Of a stretch of DNA of 64,000 bases, positions 56,107-64,000 are shown piece after piece. Position 1 is the stretch's first letter. Each line of letters begins with the position of its first letter. A program made the position numbers and the translations under genes. Below the pieces are notes generated by a model. It was not told where the DNA came from. It saw only the letters and a program-made list of their open reading frames with translations, and made no database searches. The DNA is from Sutterella sp. AM11-39. GTDB lineage: Bacteria > Pseudomonadota > Gammaproteobacteria > Burkholderiales > Burkholderiaceae_F. The stretch is from positions 62,001-126,000 of the forward strand of contig NZ_QRLV01000002.1 in assembly GCF_003472385.1 (NCBI RefSeq), in the 5' to 3' direction.

Positions 56107-56151
56107 GAAAAACTCCCGGACTACCTTAATGATCCGGCAGACCGGGAGTTT
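56107..56151 (-). terminator. Terminator after the first arylsulfotransferase gene
   Basis: On the minus strand AACTCCCGG and CCGGGAGTT (arms at 56142-56150 and 56111-56119) form a stem followed by TTTTTC. Nearer the gene, GGAGCGG/CCGCTCC (56164-56184) forms an extra hairpin. Confidence 0.8.
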
Positions 56152-56214
56152 GAGACACGAACAGGAGCGGCTGTGAACCGCTCCCGTTTTAATCGCTGTT
56201 AAACAACTATCTGA

Positions 56215-58005
56215 TTACTTTCCGAAGGCTTGCTTGAGGTCAACAATGTGGCCCTGATAGTGCGGAGCAGAAGCCTTGTTGTTATAGACGTCAATTTCAA
56301 CCTTCACGTCCTTGGTCTTGTAATCAACTTCCTGCAAGCGACCGATCGTACCCTTGGTCTGATCGAACAAGCCGACGGAGCCGTAGAAACCGAACATCGT
56401 GTCCTTGTCAGCCTGATAGGCGGCGTTGGACGTGATCGGAGCAAAGCTCTCGTAGCCGCGTTCCTTACCATATTCCCAAGTCTGCTGAACCGTCATCTTT
56501 TTCGGGTCAATCTTGTATTCGACCAAGCGAGAGTAGTTCATTTCGGGCAAAGCGGGCTGCTCGTAGTGGCGAACCTGGCCGTTATCAAAGACAACGATCG
56601 AGCCCTTCTTGGAAGCGCGCGGCCAAGCGGCGTGCTGCGTGTACGTGAAGTCAAAGCCGCCTTCGCAGTCGCCCGTGGGCGAGCACTTGATGGCCTTGCC
56701 GTTGGCGTCAACCGGCTTGAGCAGCTTCTTTTCCAGACCGTTCTTCCAGCCCACGGACGGAGCAAGAATCCACTTCACCTGCTTGTCGCGGCCGATCTTC
56801 ATCACGCCCTGGTGGCGAGCGGAAATGATGATCGAATCATCCGTCGGATCGTATGCAACCGAGTTGACGTGCGCCCAGTTGCGGCCCGTACCGACGCCTG
56901 CAGCGTCACCGAACGGTGCGAGCGGTTCGGAACCCACACTCTGACCCTGAGCATCCAGGTCAACGTTCATGCAAACGGCGCCGAGGTCGAGATTCTTGAT
57001 CAAAGCGTCGCGCGTCGGATCCAAAATGGTGTTCAGATCCCATTCGTCAATCACGTTGCCGGAACGGTCGACTTCGATGATGAAGTCGCGCACGGTCTGA
57101 ACGACCTGACCGTCAGGACGATGGTAGCGGTACTTGGCAGCACGCAGCAACACATGACCGTTGGGCATTTCCCAGGAAGCATGGCTCAAATCAATATAGC
57201 CCGGCGGCAGTTCGTGCTTGGCCACGACGCGACCGGCCAGATTAAGTTCGATCCAGCGTTGGCCCTGAACGAACGTGTAGGTGCCGACCTTGGTCGGGAA
57301 GAAACCCATCGCGTAGCCGCGATCGGCAATGTTGTAGTTGATGCCGTCGTAGATGGCTTCGGGTTCGAGCCACCAACGGAATTCGCCCTGCGTGTCAACC
57401 ACGTAATTCAGAGGAATCGTTTCGAAAGCGAGAGAACCGCCGGAGGGATTAGCCGCACTCTTACTCATCTTGGGCGTCTTGGGCATGATCCAGTTGACTT
57501 CGGAGCCCTTGGGAGGACGCGTGCCGGAGTTAACGAGATACAGACGGTTCTTGAACTTGGGATCAAGCTTGGTGACCTTGGGCTGCGGCAGAGCCGTGAT
57601 GTTGCGGTTGTCCATGTAGGGCATCGTGAGCGCCGGCGTCAGGATGCTGTACGTGTCGGTAATCTTCTTGCCATCAAGCTTGTAGCTCACGACAACCGTG
57701 TTGCGATAGTCGGGATAGAGGCCAAACACGGGAATACCGTCGTTGGAAAGCAACGTCGAGCGACCGACGTCGTAGGTGATGTCGATGCCTCCGTTGGGCT
57801 TGCCCTTAACAGTCACTTTGATATCCGTCGGCTGCTTGGTGTTGCGATTGATAACAGCCGTCAAAGGCGAGTAGCCGTAGGGGTTGACGATCACATTGCC
57901 CAAATGCGTTCCTTTCGGAGTGGGAGCGGGCGCCATGGATTCGGCACTGGCAGCCATTGAGAAGGCAACAGCAGCGGCGGCAATCGTCAAGTGAAGAATC
58001 TTCAT
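56215..58005 (-). CDS. assT: Arylsulfate sulfotransferase with Sec signal and cysteine pair
   Basis: A 596-residue periplasmic enzyme moving sulfate groups between phenols without PAPS. Signal MKILHLTIAAAAVAFSMAASA. Catalytic residues align well with the uropathogenic E. coli enzyme: His275, His379 (NWAHVNS), Arg397 (SARHQ), and His458 (TQHAAW, the sulfated histidine). A C-x5-C pair (Cys441, Cys447) lies just before the catalytic His, as the disulfide known in that enzyme. Divergent from the LysR gene at 58222. AGGAG precedes the ATG. It should need DsbL/DsbI for its disulfide. Confidence 0.93.
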   Translation of the reverse strand: MKILHLTIAAAAVAFSMAASAESMAPAPTPKGTHLGNVIVNPYGYSPLTAVINRNTKQPTDIKVTVKGKPNGGIDITYDVGRSTLLSNDGIPVFGLYPDYRNTVVVSYKLDGKKITDTYSILTPALTMPYMDNRNITALPQPKVTKLDPKFKNRLYLVNSGTRPPKGSEVNWIMPKTPKMSKSAANPSGGSLAFETIPLNYVVDTQGEFRWWLEPEAIYDGINYNIADRGYAMGFFPTKVGTYTFVQGQRWIELNLAGRVVAKHELPPGYIDLSHASWEMPNGHVLLRAAKYRYHRPDGQVVQTVRDFIIEVDRSGNVIDEWDLNTILDPTRDALIKNLDLGAVCMNVDLDAQGQSVGSEPLAPFGDAAGVGTGRNWAHVNSVAYDPTDDSIIISARHQGVMKIGRDKQVKWILAPSVGWKNGLEKKLLKPVDANGKAIKCSPTGDCEGGFDFTYTQHAAWPRASKKGSIVVFDNGQVRHYEQPALPEMNYSRLVEYKIDPKKMTVQQTWEYGKERGYESFAPITSNAAYQADKDTMFGFYGSVGLFDQTKGTIGRLQEVDYKTKDVKVEIDVYNNKASAPHYQGHIVDLKQAFGK

Positions 58006-58087
58006 TTGTCTTTCTCCTCGTGGTCTAGTCGACGCACCGGCTCATTGTTTTTATTGAACCGGTTCCTTGCAAATCAGTCTATAGAGA

Positions 58088-58100
58088 CTTGAATTTCAAG
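58088..58100. promoter_or_regulatory. Palindrome between the first assT and its LysR gene
   Basis: CTTGAA-T-TTCAAG is a perfect six-base inverted repeat with a one-base centre, 82 bases before the assT start. Candidate LysR operator in the 216-base divergent region; no other clear site found. Confidence 0.4.
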
Positions 58101-58221
58101 GAAATCGGCTCATACCCAGATTGGATCGCCACGGGTCGCAACGCGCGGTTGCAGGATTTGCAAAGACGCTTAAGATGGAAACTGTTCCTCCTCAAGAACG
58201 GCTAAAACAAGGCGGAGTTTT

Positions 58222-59175
58222 ATGCACAATCAAAGCCACCACAATTACCCTGACAACACTGTTCTTCTGGTTCTCTCTTCGCTTTTTAAAACGATGAGTC
58301 TCACACTTACCGGAAACGAACTCGGTACTTCCACGGCCACCATCAGCCGTGCCCTGTCAACGGCACGCGAGTTTTTTGCCGACGAACTTTTTGTCAGAAG
58401 CGGACCGCGCATGGTACCCACGGCCCGCATGCGTGAGTTATTGCCCGACATTAACGATGTGTTGCGACGGCTCGAGAAGCTTTCGGCGCCGACCGTGTTC
58501 GATCCGGCTGATTTATCTCGAACCTTTCGAATTGCGGCAGCGGATAACGGCGTACTCGCCTTTCTTTTCCCTGCTTTCAAACGAATCTTGAAGCAAGCTC
58601 CACAAGTCAAGCTTGACGTCATCGGCCTCAACGGCGACCTTTTTGAGGATCTTCGCAACGGACGCCTTGATCTGGCCATGTTCCCGTTTGACCCGATTCC
58701 GCCCGAATGCCGCAGCGTTGTACTTGTTGACGAACCCGATGTGTTACTCGTTAAAAAAGGACATCCTTTGGTCGCCATCTACAAGGAAAAGGGAGAATTG
58801 TCGCTATCTGATATCCAGGCCTATCCAAAAGTCAAAATCAGCAACGTCACGCACAATTTCTCGGCAGCTGTCGTGCGTTACCATGCCAGCCTCATGGCAC
58901 ATGAAAGCGATGGAGCGAGCATCTCGATGCCCTACTTTTTGGCAGCCCCCTGGATGGTTTTGGAAACCGAAGCCACCGTGAAAATTCTCGAAAAAAACGG
59001 CAGGTTGCTTGCTCGCTACCTGCCGTTGGAGGTTTTACCGCTTCCGCCTAGCATTGCCGGCCATTATGAACGCCGCGTAATCTGGCACGAAAACGCTTCG
59101 GGCGATCCGGCTTTGAGATGGTTCATCGCCATGCTTCGAGCTTCGTGCCAAGAGCAGGCGCAGCAGTCAACATAA
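58222..59175 (+). CDS. LysR-family regulator adjacent to the first assT
   Basis: A 317-residue LysR-type regulator. HTH segment TLTGNELGTSTATISRALSTAREFFADELFVRSG lies near residues 32-67. The effector domain follows from about 95, with FRIAAADNGVL and the second subdomain ending GHYERRVIWHENASGDPALRWF. CGGAG precedes the ATG. It shares general layout with the LysR at 62944 (FRIAAADN versus LSIAAADN), suggesting duplication with the assT genes. Confidence 0.9.
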   Translation: MHNQSHHNYPDNTVLLVLSSLFKTMSLTLTGNELGTSTATISRALSTAREFFADELFVRSGPRMVPTARMRELLPDINDVLRRLEKLSAPTVFDPADLSRTFRIAAADNGVLAFLFPAFKRILKQAPQVKLDVIGLNGDLFEDLRNGRLDLAMFPFDPIPPECRSVVLVDEPDVLLVKKGHPLVAIYKEKGELSLSDIQAYPKVKISNVTHNFSAAVVRYHASLMAHESDGASISMPYFLAAPWMVLETEATVKILEKNGRLLARYLPLEVLPLPPSIAGHYERRVIWHENASGDPALRWFIAMLRASCQEQAQQST

Positions 59176-59188
59176 CAACCGTCGGAAA

Positions 59189-59860
59189 TTAGGCTTTTTT
59201 CACAAAATCACGCATCACCCAGCCGAAGATCATGGCGGCAAGGAAGATGGCCGCAACGATGCAAGCGAGCAGGCAGCAGGAAGCCATGTCCATGAACTTC
59301 CACTGCGGAATCAGGTACCAGCCGTCGGAAGACTGATAGAGCTCGATGAACCAGCGCTGCAGATCGCTCAATACGGCGCCGTCAGGAACGACGGGAGCGT
59401 CGTAGCCGCAGTCGCCTGTGGGCTGGAACCAGGCCGGAGCCCACTTTTCAAGCGGCAGACCAAACGGAAAGTGCGGTTCCGTCGAGCAACCCTGCATGCC
59501 GAACATGGCCATCGGATCGTCGGAATGCACGGCATCGTGAATGCCGATGAGCTTCCACGAGCACATGATTGTGTAAACGAGACCGTAGAGCGAAATCACG
59601 TAACCCACAACCTTGGCCCAGAGCGCCTTCGGGTTGATCATTGCGATGATGCAACCCAAGGCCATTACCAGATTGCCGTAGCGAATGTAGACACACTGCT
59701 CGCACGGCAGCATGTGCATCCAATCCTGAAACACGTAGTGAGCCAGCAGCACCATGGCGATCATGGCAAAGGCGATGATGCCCCAAGGCCAGCGCGAATC
59801 CTGCCAGTCGGCAAGCGTATTGACAGGATCTGTCTTCAGACCACTAAAAAATTTTTTCAT
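59189..59860 (-). CDS. dsbI: DsbI-type membrane oxidase partner of DsbL
   Basis: A 223-residue DsbB-like inner-membrane protein with four or more hydrophobic segments. Quinone-side pair Cys53-x2-Cys56 (CEQC), and the periplasmic pair Cys125 and Cys151 (GCSTEPHF and TGDCGYD). It reoxidises DsbL using quinone. It lies downstream of dsbL, the order assT-dsbL-dsbI known in uropathogenic E. coli. A terminator lies in the gap between dsbL and dsbI, so readthrough or a separate promoter is needed. Confidence 0.9.
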   Translation of the reverse strand: MKKFFSGLKTDPVNTLADWQDSRWPWGIIAFAMIAMVLLAHYVFQDWMHMLPCEQCVYIRYGNLVMALGCIIAMINPKALWAKVVGYVISLYGLVYTIMCSWKLIGIHDAVHSDDPMAMFGMQGCSTEPHFPFGLPLEKWAPAWFQPTGDCGYDAPVVPDGAVLSDLQRWFIELYQSSDGWYLIPQWKFMDMASCCLLACIVAAIFLAAMIFGWVMRDFVKKA

Positions 59861-59931
59861 CGCAAAAATCCCCCGCCTGCCGCGCTGAAAATTTGGCTTC
59901 GGGCTTCAGTGCCGGCTCGGTGTAGAAATCG

Positions 59932-59983
59932 AAAAAAATACCGGGAGAGACAACCGCGCTTGCAGCCTGCCGCCGTCCCTCCC
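59932..59983 (-). terminator. Terminator-like hairpin between dsbL and dsbI
   Basis: On the minus strand GGGAGGGA and TCTCTCCC pair with one G-T wobble, followed by GGTATTTTTTT. Located 30 bases after the dsbL stop. May be a partial (attenuating) terminator that lowers dsbI expression relative to dsbL. Confidence 0.65.
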
Positions 59984-60013
59984 GCTAGGAGAGAAACAAG
60001 AAACTTGTCGGAG

Positions 60014-60664
60014 TTACTTCATTTCCTTGAGTTCTTTGACCAGATTGACCATACCGTCGAAGTTGCGGATGCTCTTGGTCATGATCAGATACTTGCCGTT
60101 GACGACATAAGCCGGGATACCCTGGATCTTGGCCACGTCGTAGGAGGTCTTCCATTCGGCGCACAGAGCCTTGACTGCTTCGTCGTTCTTGGCCTTGTTG
60201 AATTCGTCAAGGCTAATGCCCGTTGCGTCCGTCAGGGTCTTCAGGAACGCGGCTTCACCGGACGTCCAGCGTTCGCCCTTCTTGTGATAAGCCTGATAGA
60301 TGGCGTCCTTGGCCTTCTTAAAGAGCGAATCCTTGGATTCGATCGACACGCCGGCGGCCTTGTCCTTCAGCATGCACATGGCGAGGAATTCGCTCGCAAC
60401 ACGGCCGTACTTGCCCTTGGTTTCCAGATGCACCGGATTGAAAGCAAGGCCCAGTTCCTTTTCGATACGCGGCAGAACCTTCGGATCCACGCCGACGTCG
60501 TACTTGAAGCAGAACGGGCAGTCGTAACTGAAGATCTTGGTGAGCTTGCCTTCGGCGTTGACCATGGGCTTGTCGAGTTTCACATAGTCGGTACCTTCGG
60601 TAGCGGCCATCGCGGTGGCGGCGATAACCGAAAGACCGAGAGCAAACAAAGTCTTTTTGAACAT
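60014..60664 (-). CDS. dsbL: DsbL-type thiol-disulfide oxidoreductase
   Basis: A 216-residue DsbA-family protein. Signal MFKKTLFALGLSVIAATAMA; after cleavage the active site CPFC is at mature 29-32, matching the CPFC I recall for DsbL rather than the CPHC of DsbA. cis-Proline in GIPAYVVNG. AGGAG precedes ATG 60664. Neighbours: assT upstream in the transcription direction, dsbI downstream. Probably dedicated to arylsulfotransferase or cytochrome folding. Confidence 0.92.
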   Translation of the reverse strand: MFKKTLFALGLSVIAATAMAATEGTDYVKLDKPMVNAEGKLTKIFSYDCPFCFKYDVGVDPKVLPRIEKELGLAFNPVHLETKGKYGRVASEFLAMCMLKDKAAGVSIESKDSLFKKAKDAIYQAYHKKGERWTSGEAAFLKTLTDATGISLDEFNKAKNDEAVKALCAEWKTSYDVAKIQGIPAYVVNGKYLIMTKSIRNFDGMVNLVKELKEMK

Positions 60665-60841
60665 TTTGAATTTCTCCTCGCTAACTTCAGCCGATGCCCA
60701 GTCAGAAAATCGTGCAGGCAATCGCGCTCAATTCTTAACACTCAGTTTAGAAACAAGATGCCTGCAGAACAATCGAGATTTGCCAAAGGGCACCTGCGTG
60801 TTCGTGCAATGTCTAGTTGCAGAAATTAAAAAATCCTTCCC

Positions 60842-60885
60842 GACCGGGCAAAAACAGCTGCAAAACGCCGCCGTTTTTGCCGGTC
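60842..60885 (-). terminator. Terminator after the second arylsulfotransferase gene
   Basis: On the minus strand GACCGGCAAAAAC and GTTTTTGCCCGGTC pair, one base bulged, then GGGAAGGATTTTTTAA. It suggests that dsbL is transcribed mostly from its own promoter within 60665-60841. Confidence 0.65.
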
Positions 60886-60901
60886 TCATGCCGTTACGGA
60901 G

Positions 60902-62743
60902 TTACTTGGAGAAAGCCTTGGCCACCGAAACCGGAAGCGCCTGGTAACCCATCGAACCCACGATCACGATCTCAACGGACGGTTCCTTTTCGCCCCACTT
61001 GAATTCGTTGATAACAGGCGAAGCGATGCCGGCCTTTTCACCGGGTTTCAGTTCGGACGGACGGCGTCCCATGCCGGCCGTAGCCGAGTAGACCATGATG
61101 GAGTTCTTGTCGGCCTCGTAGCGGGTAAGCGACGTCACCGGGCTGTACCACGCAAAGCCGCGTTCCTTGCCGTATTCCCAAACCTGTTCGGCCGTCATCT
61201 TCTTCTGGTCGATCTTGTAGACCACGGCGCGGCTGTACTTCATTTCAGGCAGGGCGGGCTGTTCCATACCGCGGGCGTCGCCGTTGTCGAACACCGTAAT
61301 GTAGATGACGTTCTTGTCAGACTTTTCATCAATACGGAAGGCCGTATGCTGCGTCCACGAGAAGTCAAAGTCACCTTCTACCTGGCTACCTTCGATCTTG
61401 AGCTTCTTGCCGTTGGCGTCAACCGGAGCAAGGAGCTTGTCGGCCCAGGGCTTCTTCCAGCCTTCAGGCGAAGCGAGAATCCACTTCACCTTCTTGTCTC
61501 GACCGATCTTGATGATGGCCGACTGGTGACGGGACGACAAAATGATCGAGTCATCGGTCGGGTCGTAGTCAACAGAGTTAACGTGCGCCCAGTTGCGGCC
61601 CGGACCCGTGCCAACGATATCGCCGAAATGATCACTTGCGTCAAGCTTGGCCAATTCCTCGGCAGACAGCGTCTTACCGGCCTGACTTGCGTCAATGTTC
61701 AGGCACACCGCACCCTGATCGAGTACCTTCATCACGTTGTCGCGGTACGGATCGAGAATTTCCCACAGACGCCATTCATCGACCACCTGACCGTTGCCGT
61801 CAACTTCGACAATCACGTCGCGCACGGTGCGAACACGCTTGTTGTCGGCGCGACGCAAATCGGCGCTCGCCGCACGGATAAAGGTGTGGCCGTTCTGCGC
61901 GTTATCAAGCGAATGCGAGAAGTCGATGTAGCCCACCGGCAGACGGCGGTTGTAAATTTCGCGGCCCATCAGGTCGTACTTGACGTAACGCTGACCGTAA
62001 CCCCAGGTGATGTTGCCGTCTTCATCCTGCTGGAAGCCCATCATCACGCCCGAGCGATACATCTGCTCGACGTCGTAGATCGGTTCAACGTGCATATACC
62101 AGCGCACTTCACCCTTGGTGTCAATGATGGCGTTCATCGGATAGAAGTTCCATTCCATCGCGCCGCCCATCGGGTTGTTCCAAACCATGCGAGTGGCCTT
62201 GGCGTACTGCTGCATCAAATTGTTGACAAGGTACAGACGGTCGGAGAACTTCGGATCCATCTTGACGACCTTGGTTTCGAACATATTGTGCGAAAGCGTC
62301 GGGTTGCCGCTCACTTCGTGATAAACGGGGGCGGTGTAGATCGAATAGGTTTCCGAAATCTTTTCGGTCTTGCCGTGGAACTTGCGCGTGTAGCTCACCT
62401 CAACCTTGTTGTTGTAGTCGGCATAAAGGCCGAAAACAGGAATGCCGGCGTGGGTGAGAAGCTGCTTGCGACCCACCTTGTATTTGATTTCTTGACCGTC
62501 TTTCTTGGGCACGATGCGCACTGTAGCTTCGGTGAGTTCGTAACCGCCGTTTTTGATGATGGCGGTAAGCGGAGCAATCTTGTACGGATTGACGACGATT
62601 TCGCCGAGCTTGCCTTGTGCGGCAAACGTCACGCGCGGGCCCGACGAGCCGCCGGCTGCGGCAGCCGTCCCCGAGAAAGTGCCCGCAACAAGTGCGGCAA
62701 TGGTGCCCATGAACAAAGAACGACGACCGATGGTGACAGCCAT
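60902..62743 (-). CDS. assT: Arylsulfate sulfotransferase with Tat-like signal, lacking the disulfide pair
   Basis: A 613-residue AssT. Signal region TIGRRSLFMGTIAALVAGTFSG has a twin-arginine pair. Catalytic stretches match the other AssT: YIDFSHS, NWAHVNSVDYDPTDD, SSRHQ, and FSWTQHTAF. It has no C-x5-C pair before the catalytic His (sequence KIEGSQVEG), and only one cysteine overall (GAVC), so it cannot form the known disulfide. GGGAGAG precedes ATG 62743; an earlier in-frame start is less likely. Divergent from the LysR at 62944 across a region with an inverted repeat. Confidence 0.9.
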   Translation of the reverse strand: MAVTIGRRSLFMGTIAALVAGTFSGTAAAAGGSSGPRVTFAAQGKLGEIVVNPYKIAPLTAIIKNGGYELTEATVRIVPKKDGQEIKYKVGRKQLLTHAGIPVFGLYADYNNKVEVSYTRKFHGKTEKISETYSIYTAPVYHEVSGNPTLSHNMFETKVVKMDPKFSDRLYLVNNLMQQYAKATRMVWNNPMGGAMEWNFYPMNAIIDTKGEVRWYMHVEPIYDVEQMYRSGVMMGFQQDEDGNITWGYGQRYVKYDLMGREIYNRRLPVGYIDFSHSLDNAQNGHTFIRAASADLRRADNKRVRTVRDVIVEVDGNGQVVDEWRLWEILDPYRDNVMKVLDQGAVCLNIDASQAGKTLSAEELAKLDASDHFGDIVGTGPGRNWAHVNSVDYDPTDDSIILSSRHQSAIIKIGRDKKVKWILASPEGWKKPWADKLLAPVDANGKKLKIEGSQVEGDFDFSWTQHTAFRIDEKSDKNVIYITVFDNGDARGMEQPALPEMKYSRAVVYKIDQKKMTAEQVWEYGKERGFAWYSPVTSLTRYEADKNSIMVYSATAGMGRRPSELKPGEKAGIASPVINEFKWGEKEPSVEIVIVGSMGYQALPVSVAKAFSK

Positions 62744-62858
62744 GATTATCTCTCCCAACAAACAGTTCAAAAACCAAAAAGCCCGAATGAGCTTTCGCCT
62801 CTTTGTTCATCGTAAGCAAGGATCGTTTTTGCCGAAATGGCGATTTTCCTTTCCTTTT

Positions 62859-62887
62859 TCGACAAAAATGACATAAGCTTTTGTCGA
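62859..62887. promoter_or_regulatory. Inverted repeat between the second assT and its LysR gene
   Basis: TCGACAAAA (62859-62867) and TTTTGTCGA (62879-62887) are perfect nine-base arms with an 11-base spacer, a LysR-type operator pattern, roughly in the middle of the 200-base divergent region. Confidence 0.6.
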
Positions 62888-62943
62888 TAATCGAAAGTCA
62901 AACCAAAGAGAACGTCCCAATCATTCTCCGACGGTTCCTACGT

Positions 62944-63903
62944 ATGCTTTCCTTGCGATTCAACCACTTGCTGGTCGTTCTCAAAATTTACGACACAGGG
63001 TCGCTTTCCGAAACGGCCCGGCAGCTGAATCTGACAATTTCGGCCGCGAGCCGCTCGCTTCGTAAGTGTCAGGAGGAGTTCGGCGACGAGCTTTTCGTGC
63101 GCAACTACCAAGGCATGGCCCCCACCGAAAAGTGTCGTGCGGTTGTACCCATCATCCGCAAGTTGCTGGCAAACTTCAACGATCTGACCGATACCAAAAC
63201 ATTTGCGCCGGCTGACATCACCCGCACGCTTTCGATTGCCGCCGCCGACAATGCCGTCGTGATGATCCTGCGTCCCGTACTGCGGGCGCTTTTGCGTGAA
63301 GCACCGCAAATGAACTTCCGCTTGTTGCCTTTGTCGGAGAATGTCTTTCGCGAGCTCGCCGAAGGCAGTGTTGATCTGGCACTTTTCCCGACCTCACTGG
63401 GCGAAACGCTTCCCGAACATTTCCACGGTCTCAAACTTTTCGACATTCATCGCGTCTGTTTGCTCCGCAAGGAGCACCCGCTTGCAACAAGTTATGCCCA
63501 AGGCAAAAAACTCACACGAAAAGCATTTCTTAAATACCCGAAAATTGCCGTCGAACTGCGTCAGAATGCTCGGGGCCCCGTGTTTGACATTGATACGTCA
63601 TCCACACACGACCAACGAAAAATCATTGAGGTGCCGCATTTCCTGGGTGCCCCCTATTTTCTCGAGGACACCAACGCTACGCTTGTGTTGCCGCACACCA
63701 CCGCAGAGTTTTTCGCCCGAATGCTGCCCACGCTCACCGTGATCCCAATTCCTGGCGAAAAGCGCGTCTATTCCACCCGTCTCATCTGGCACGAGCGCAA
63801 TCACGCCTCTTCGGAAATGCAGTGGATCCGCAGTGTCTTTGTCTCGACTCTGCGCAAAAACGCATCCGAAGAAAACCAAACTGCCCGCTCGGAGGACCTC
63901 TGA
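62944..63903 (+). CDS. LysR-family regulator adjacent to the second assT
   Basis: A 319-residue LysR-type regulator: N-terminal HTH in FNHLLVVLKIYDTGSLSETARQLNLTISAASRSLRK (residues 7-42). The effector domain follows, starting LSIAAADNAVVM. ATG 62944 is chosen; an upstream in-frame TTG (62881) would fall inside the operator. Probably controls the divergent assT and possibly dsbLI. Effector unknown, a phenolic sulfate or derived metabolite is a guess. Confidence 0.9.
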   Translation: MLSLRFNHLLVVLKIYDTGSLSETARQLNLTISAASRSLRKCQEEFGDELFVRNYQGMAPTEKCRAVVPIIRKLLANFNDLTDTKTFAPADITRTLSIAAADNAVVMILRPVLRALLREAPQMNFRLLPLSENVFRELAEGSVDLALFPTSLGETLPEHFHGLKLFDIHRVCLLRKEHPLATSYAQGKKLTRKAFLKYPKIAVELRQNARGPVFDIDTSSTHDQRKIIEVPHFLGAPYFLEDTNATLVLPHTTAEFFARMLPTLTVIPIPGEKRVYSTRLIWHERNHASSEMQWIRSVFVSTLRKNASEENQTARSEDL

Positions 63904-63906
63904 GCC

Positions 63907-64000
63907 ATGACGGCGCTTTGGATTCTTTTTTCGTCGTTCTGCAGCGCATGCATTCTCGCAAGCATTCAATGCCTACGGGAAACACTTGCGTTCATTGATG
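63907..64000 (+). CDS. 5' fragment of a possible membrane protein gene
   Basis: An ATG at 63907, three bases after the LysR stop with GGAGG about ten bases upstream, opens a frame that runs to the window edge (31 codons): hydrophobic start MTALWILFSSFCSACILAS. Too short to assign. It could be an exported or membrane protein co-transcribed with the LysR gene. Confidence 0.4.
   Translation, partial: MTALWILFSSFCSACILASIQCLRETLAFID

Overview
The window looks like a chromosomal segment of a gut-type, anaerobically respiring betaproteobacterium, most likely Sutterellaceae (Burkholderiales). This is inferred from gene content: a periplasmic nitrate reductase of napDAGHB type, a DcuA-type C4-dicarboxylate carrier with a class I fumarase, several Tat-exported Fe-S/molybdopterin respiratory modules, paired arylsulfotransferases with DsbL/DsbI, and many LysR/TtrSR-like regulators. 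No rRNA, tRNA, CRISPR array, insertion sequence or prophage was seen. Genes are tightly packed, many with ATGA overlaps, and many have clear Shine-Dalgarno sites and hairpin-T terminators.

Layout. 1-809: 5' part of leuA on the minus strand. 1040-10969: one eight-gene minus-strand operon, in transcription order a cytidylyltransferase, a 2-aminoethylphosphonate-type ABC transporter (binding protein, ATPase, double permease), a CDP-glycerol glycerophosphotransferase-like enzyme, a YidC-like insertase fused to a sulfatase-fold phosphotransferase, a haloacetate-dehalogenase-like hydrolase and a beta carbonic anhydrase. I read its core as a phosphate- or phosphonate-containing surface-polymer system. 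11130-12597: a DUF4143 ATPase preceded by an exact 33-bp-period repeat. 12682-19214: a respiratory cluster built around an aldehyde ferredoxin oxidoreductase (YdhV-like), with two Tat-type Fe-S proteins, a multihaem cytochrome c and an NrfD membrane subunit. Divergent from it (19616-24838) are a MoeA-like protein, a TtrS/TtrR-like two-component system, a GNAT acetyltransferase and ModD.

24868-35669: endonuclease I, class I fumarase, a rhodanese, DcuA-type transporter and napDAGHB, a fumarate/nitrate respiration block with an FNR-like box before napD. 35826-45536: housekeeping genes mnmA, engB, hemB, a metallo-beta-lactamase-fold protein, sbcDC and a CYTH protein. 45550-49347: a secreted protein made of 16-residue repeats, a Tat-type thioredoxin-fold protein, rarD, a MarR regulator and a decayed NYN-domain gene.

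49509-54299: a second molybdopterin oxidoreductase module (catalytic, Fe-S and NrfD subunits) divergent from a cysteine-rich HxlR regulator. 54746-55888: a porin gene broken by one in-frame TGA. 56215-63903: two arylsulfate sulfotransferases, each divergent from its own LysR regulator, around dsbL-dsbI. One AssT has the cysteine pair expected of a DsbL client. The other, which lies in the dsbLI unit, lacks it and has a Tat-like signal. A truncated reading frame closes the window.
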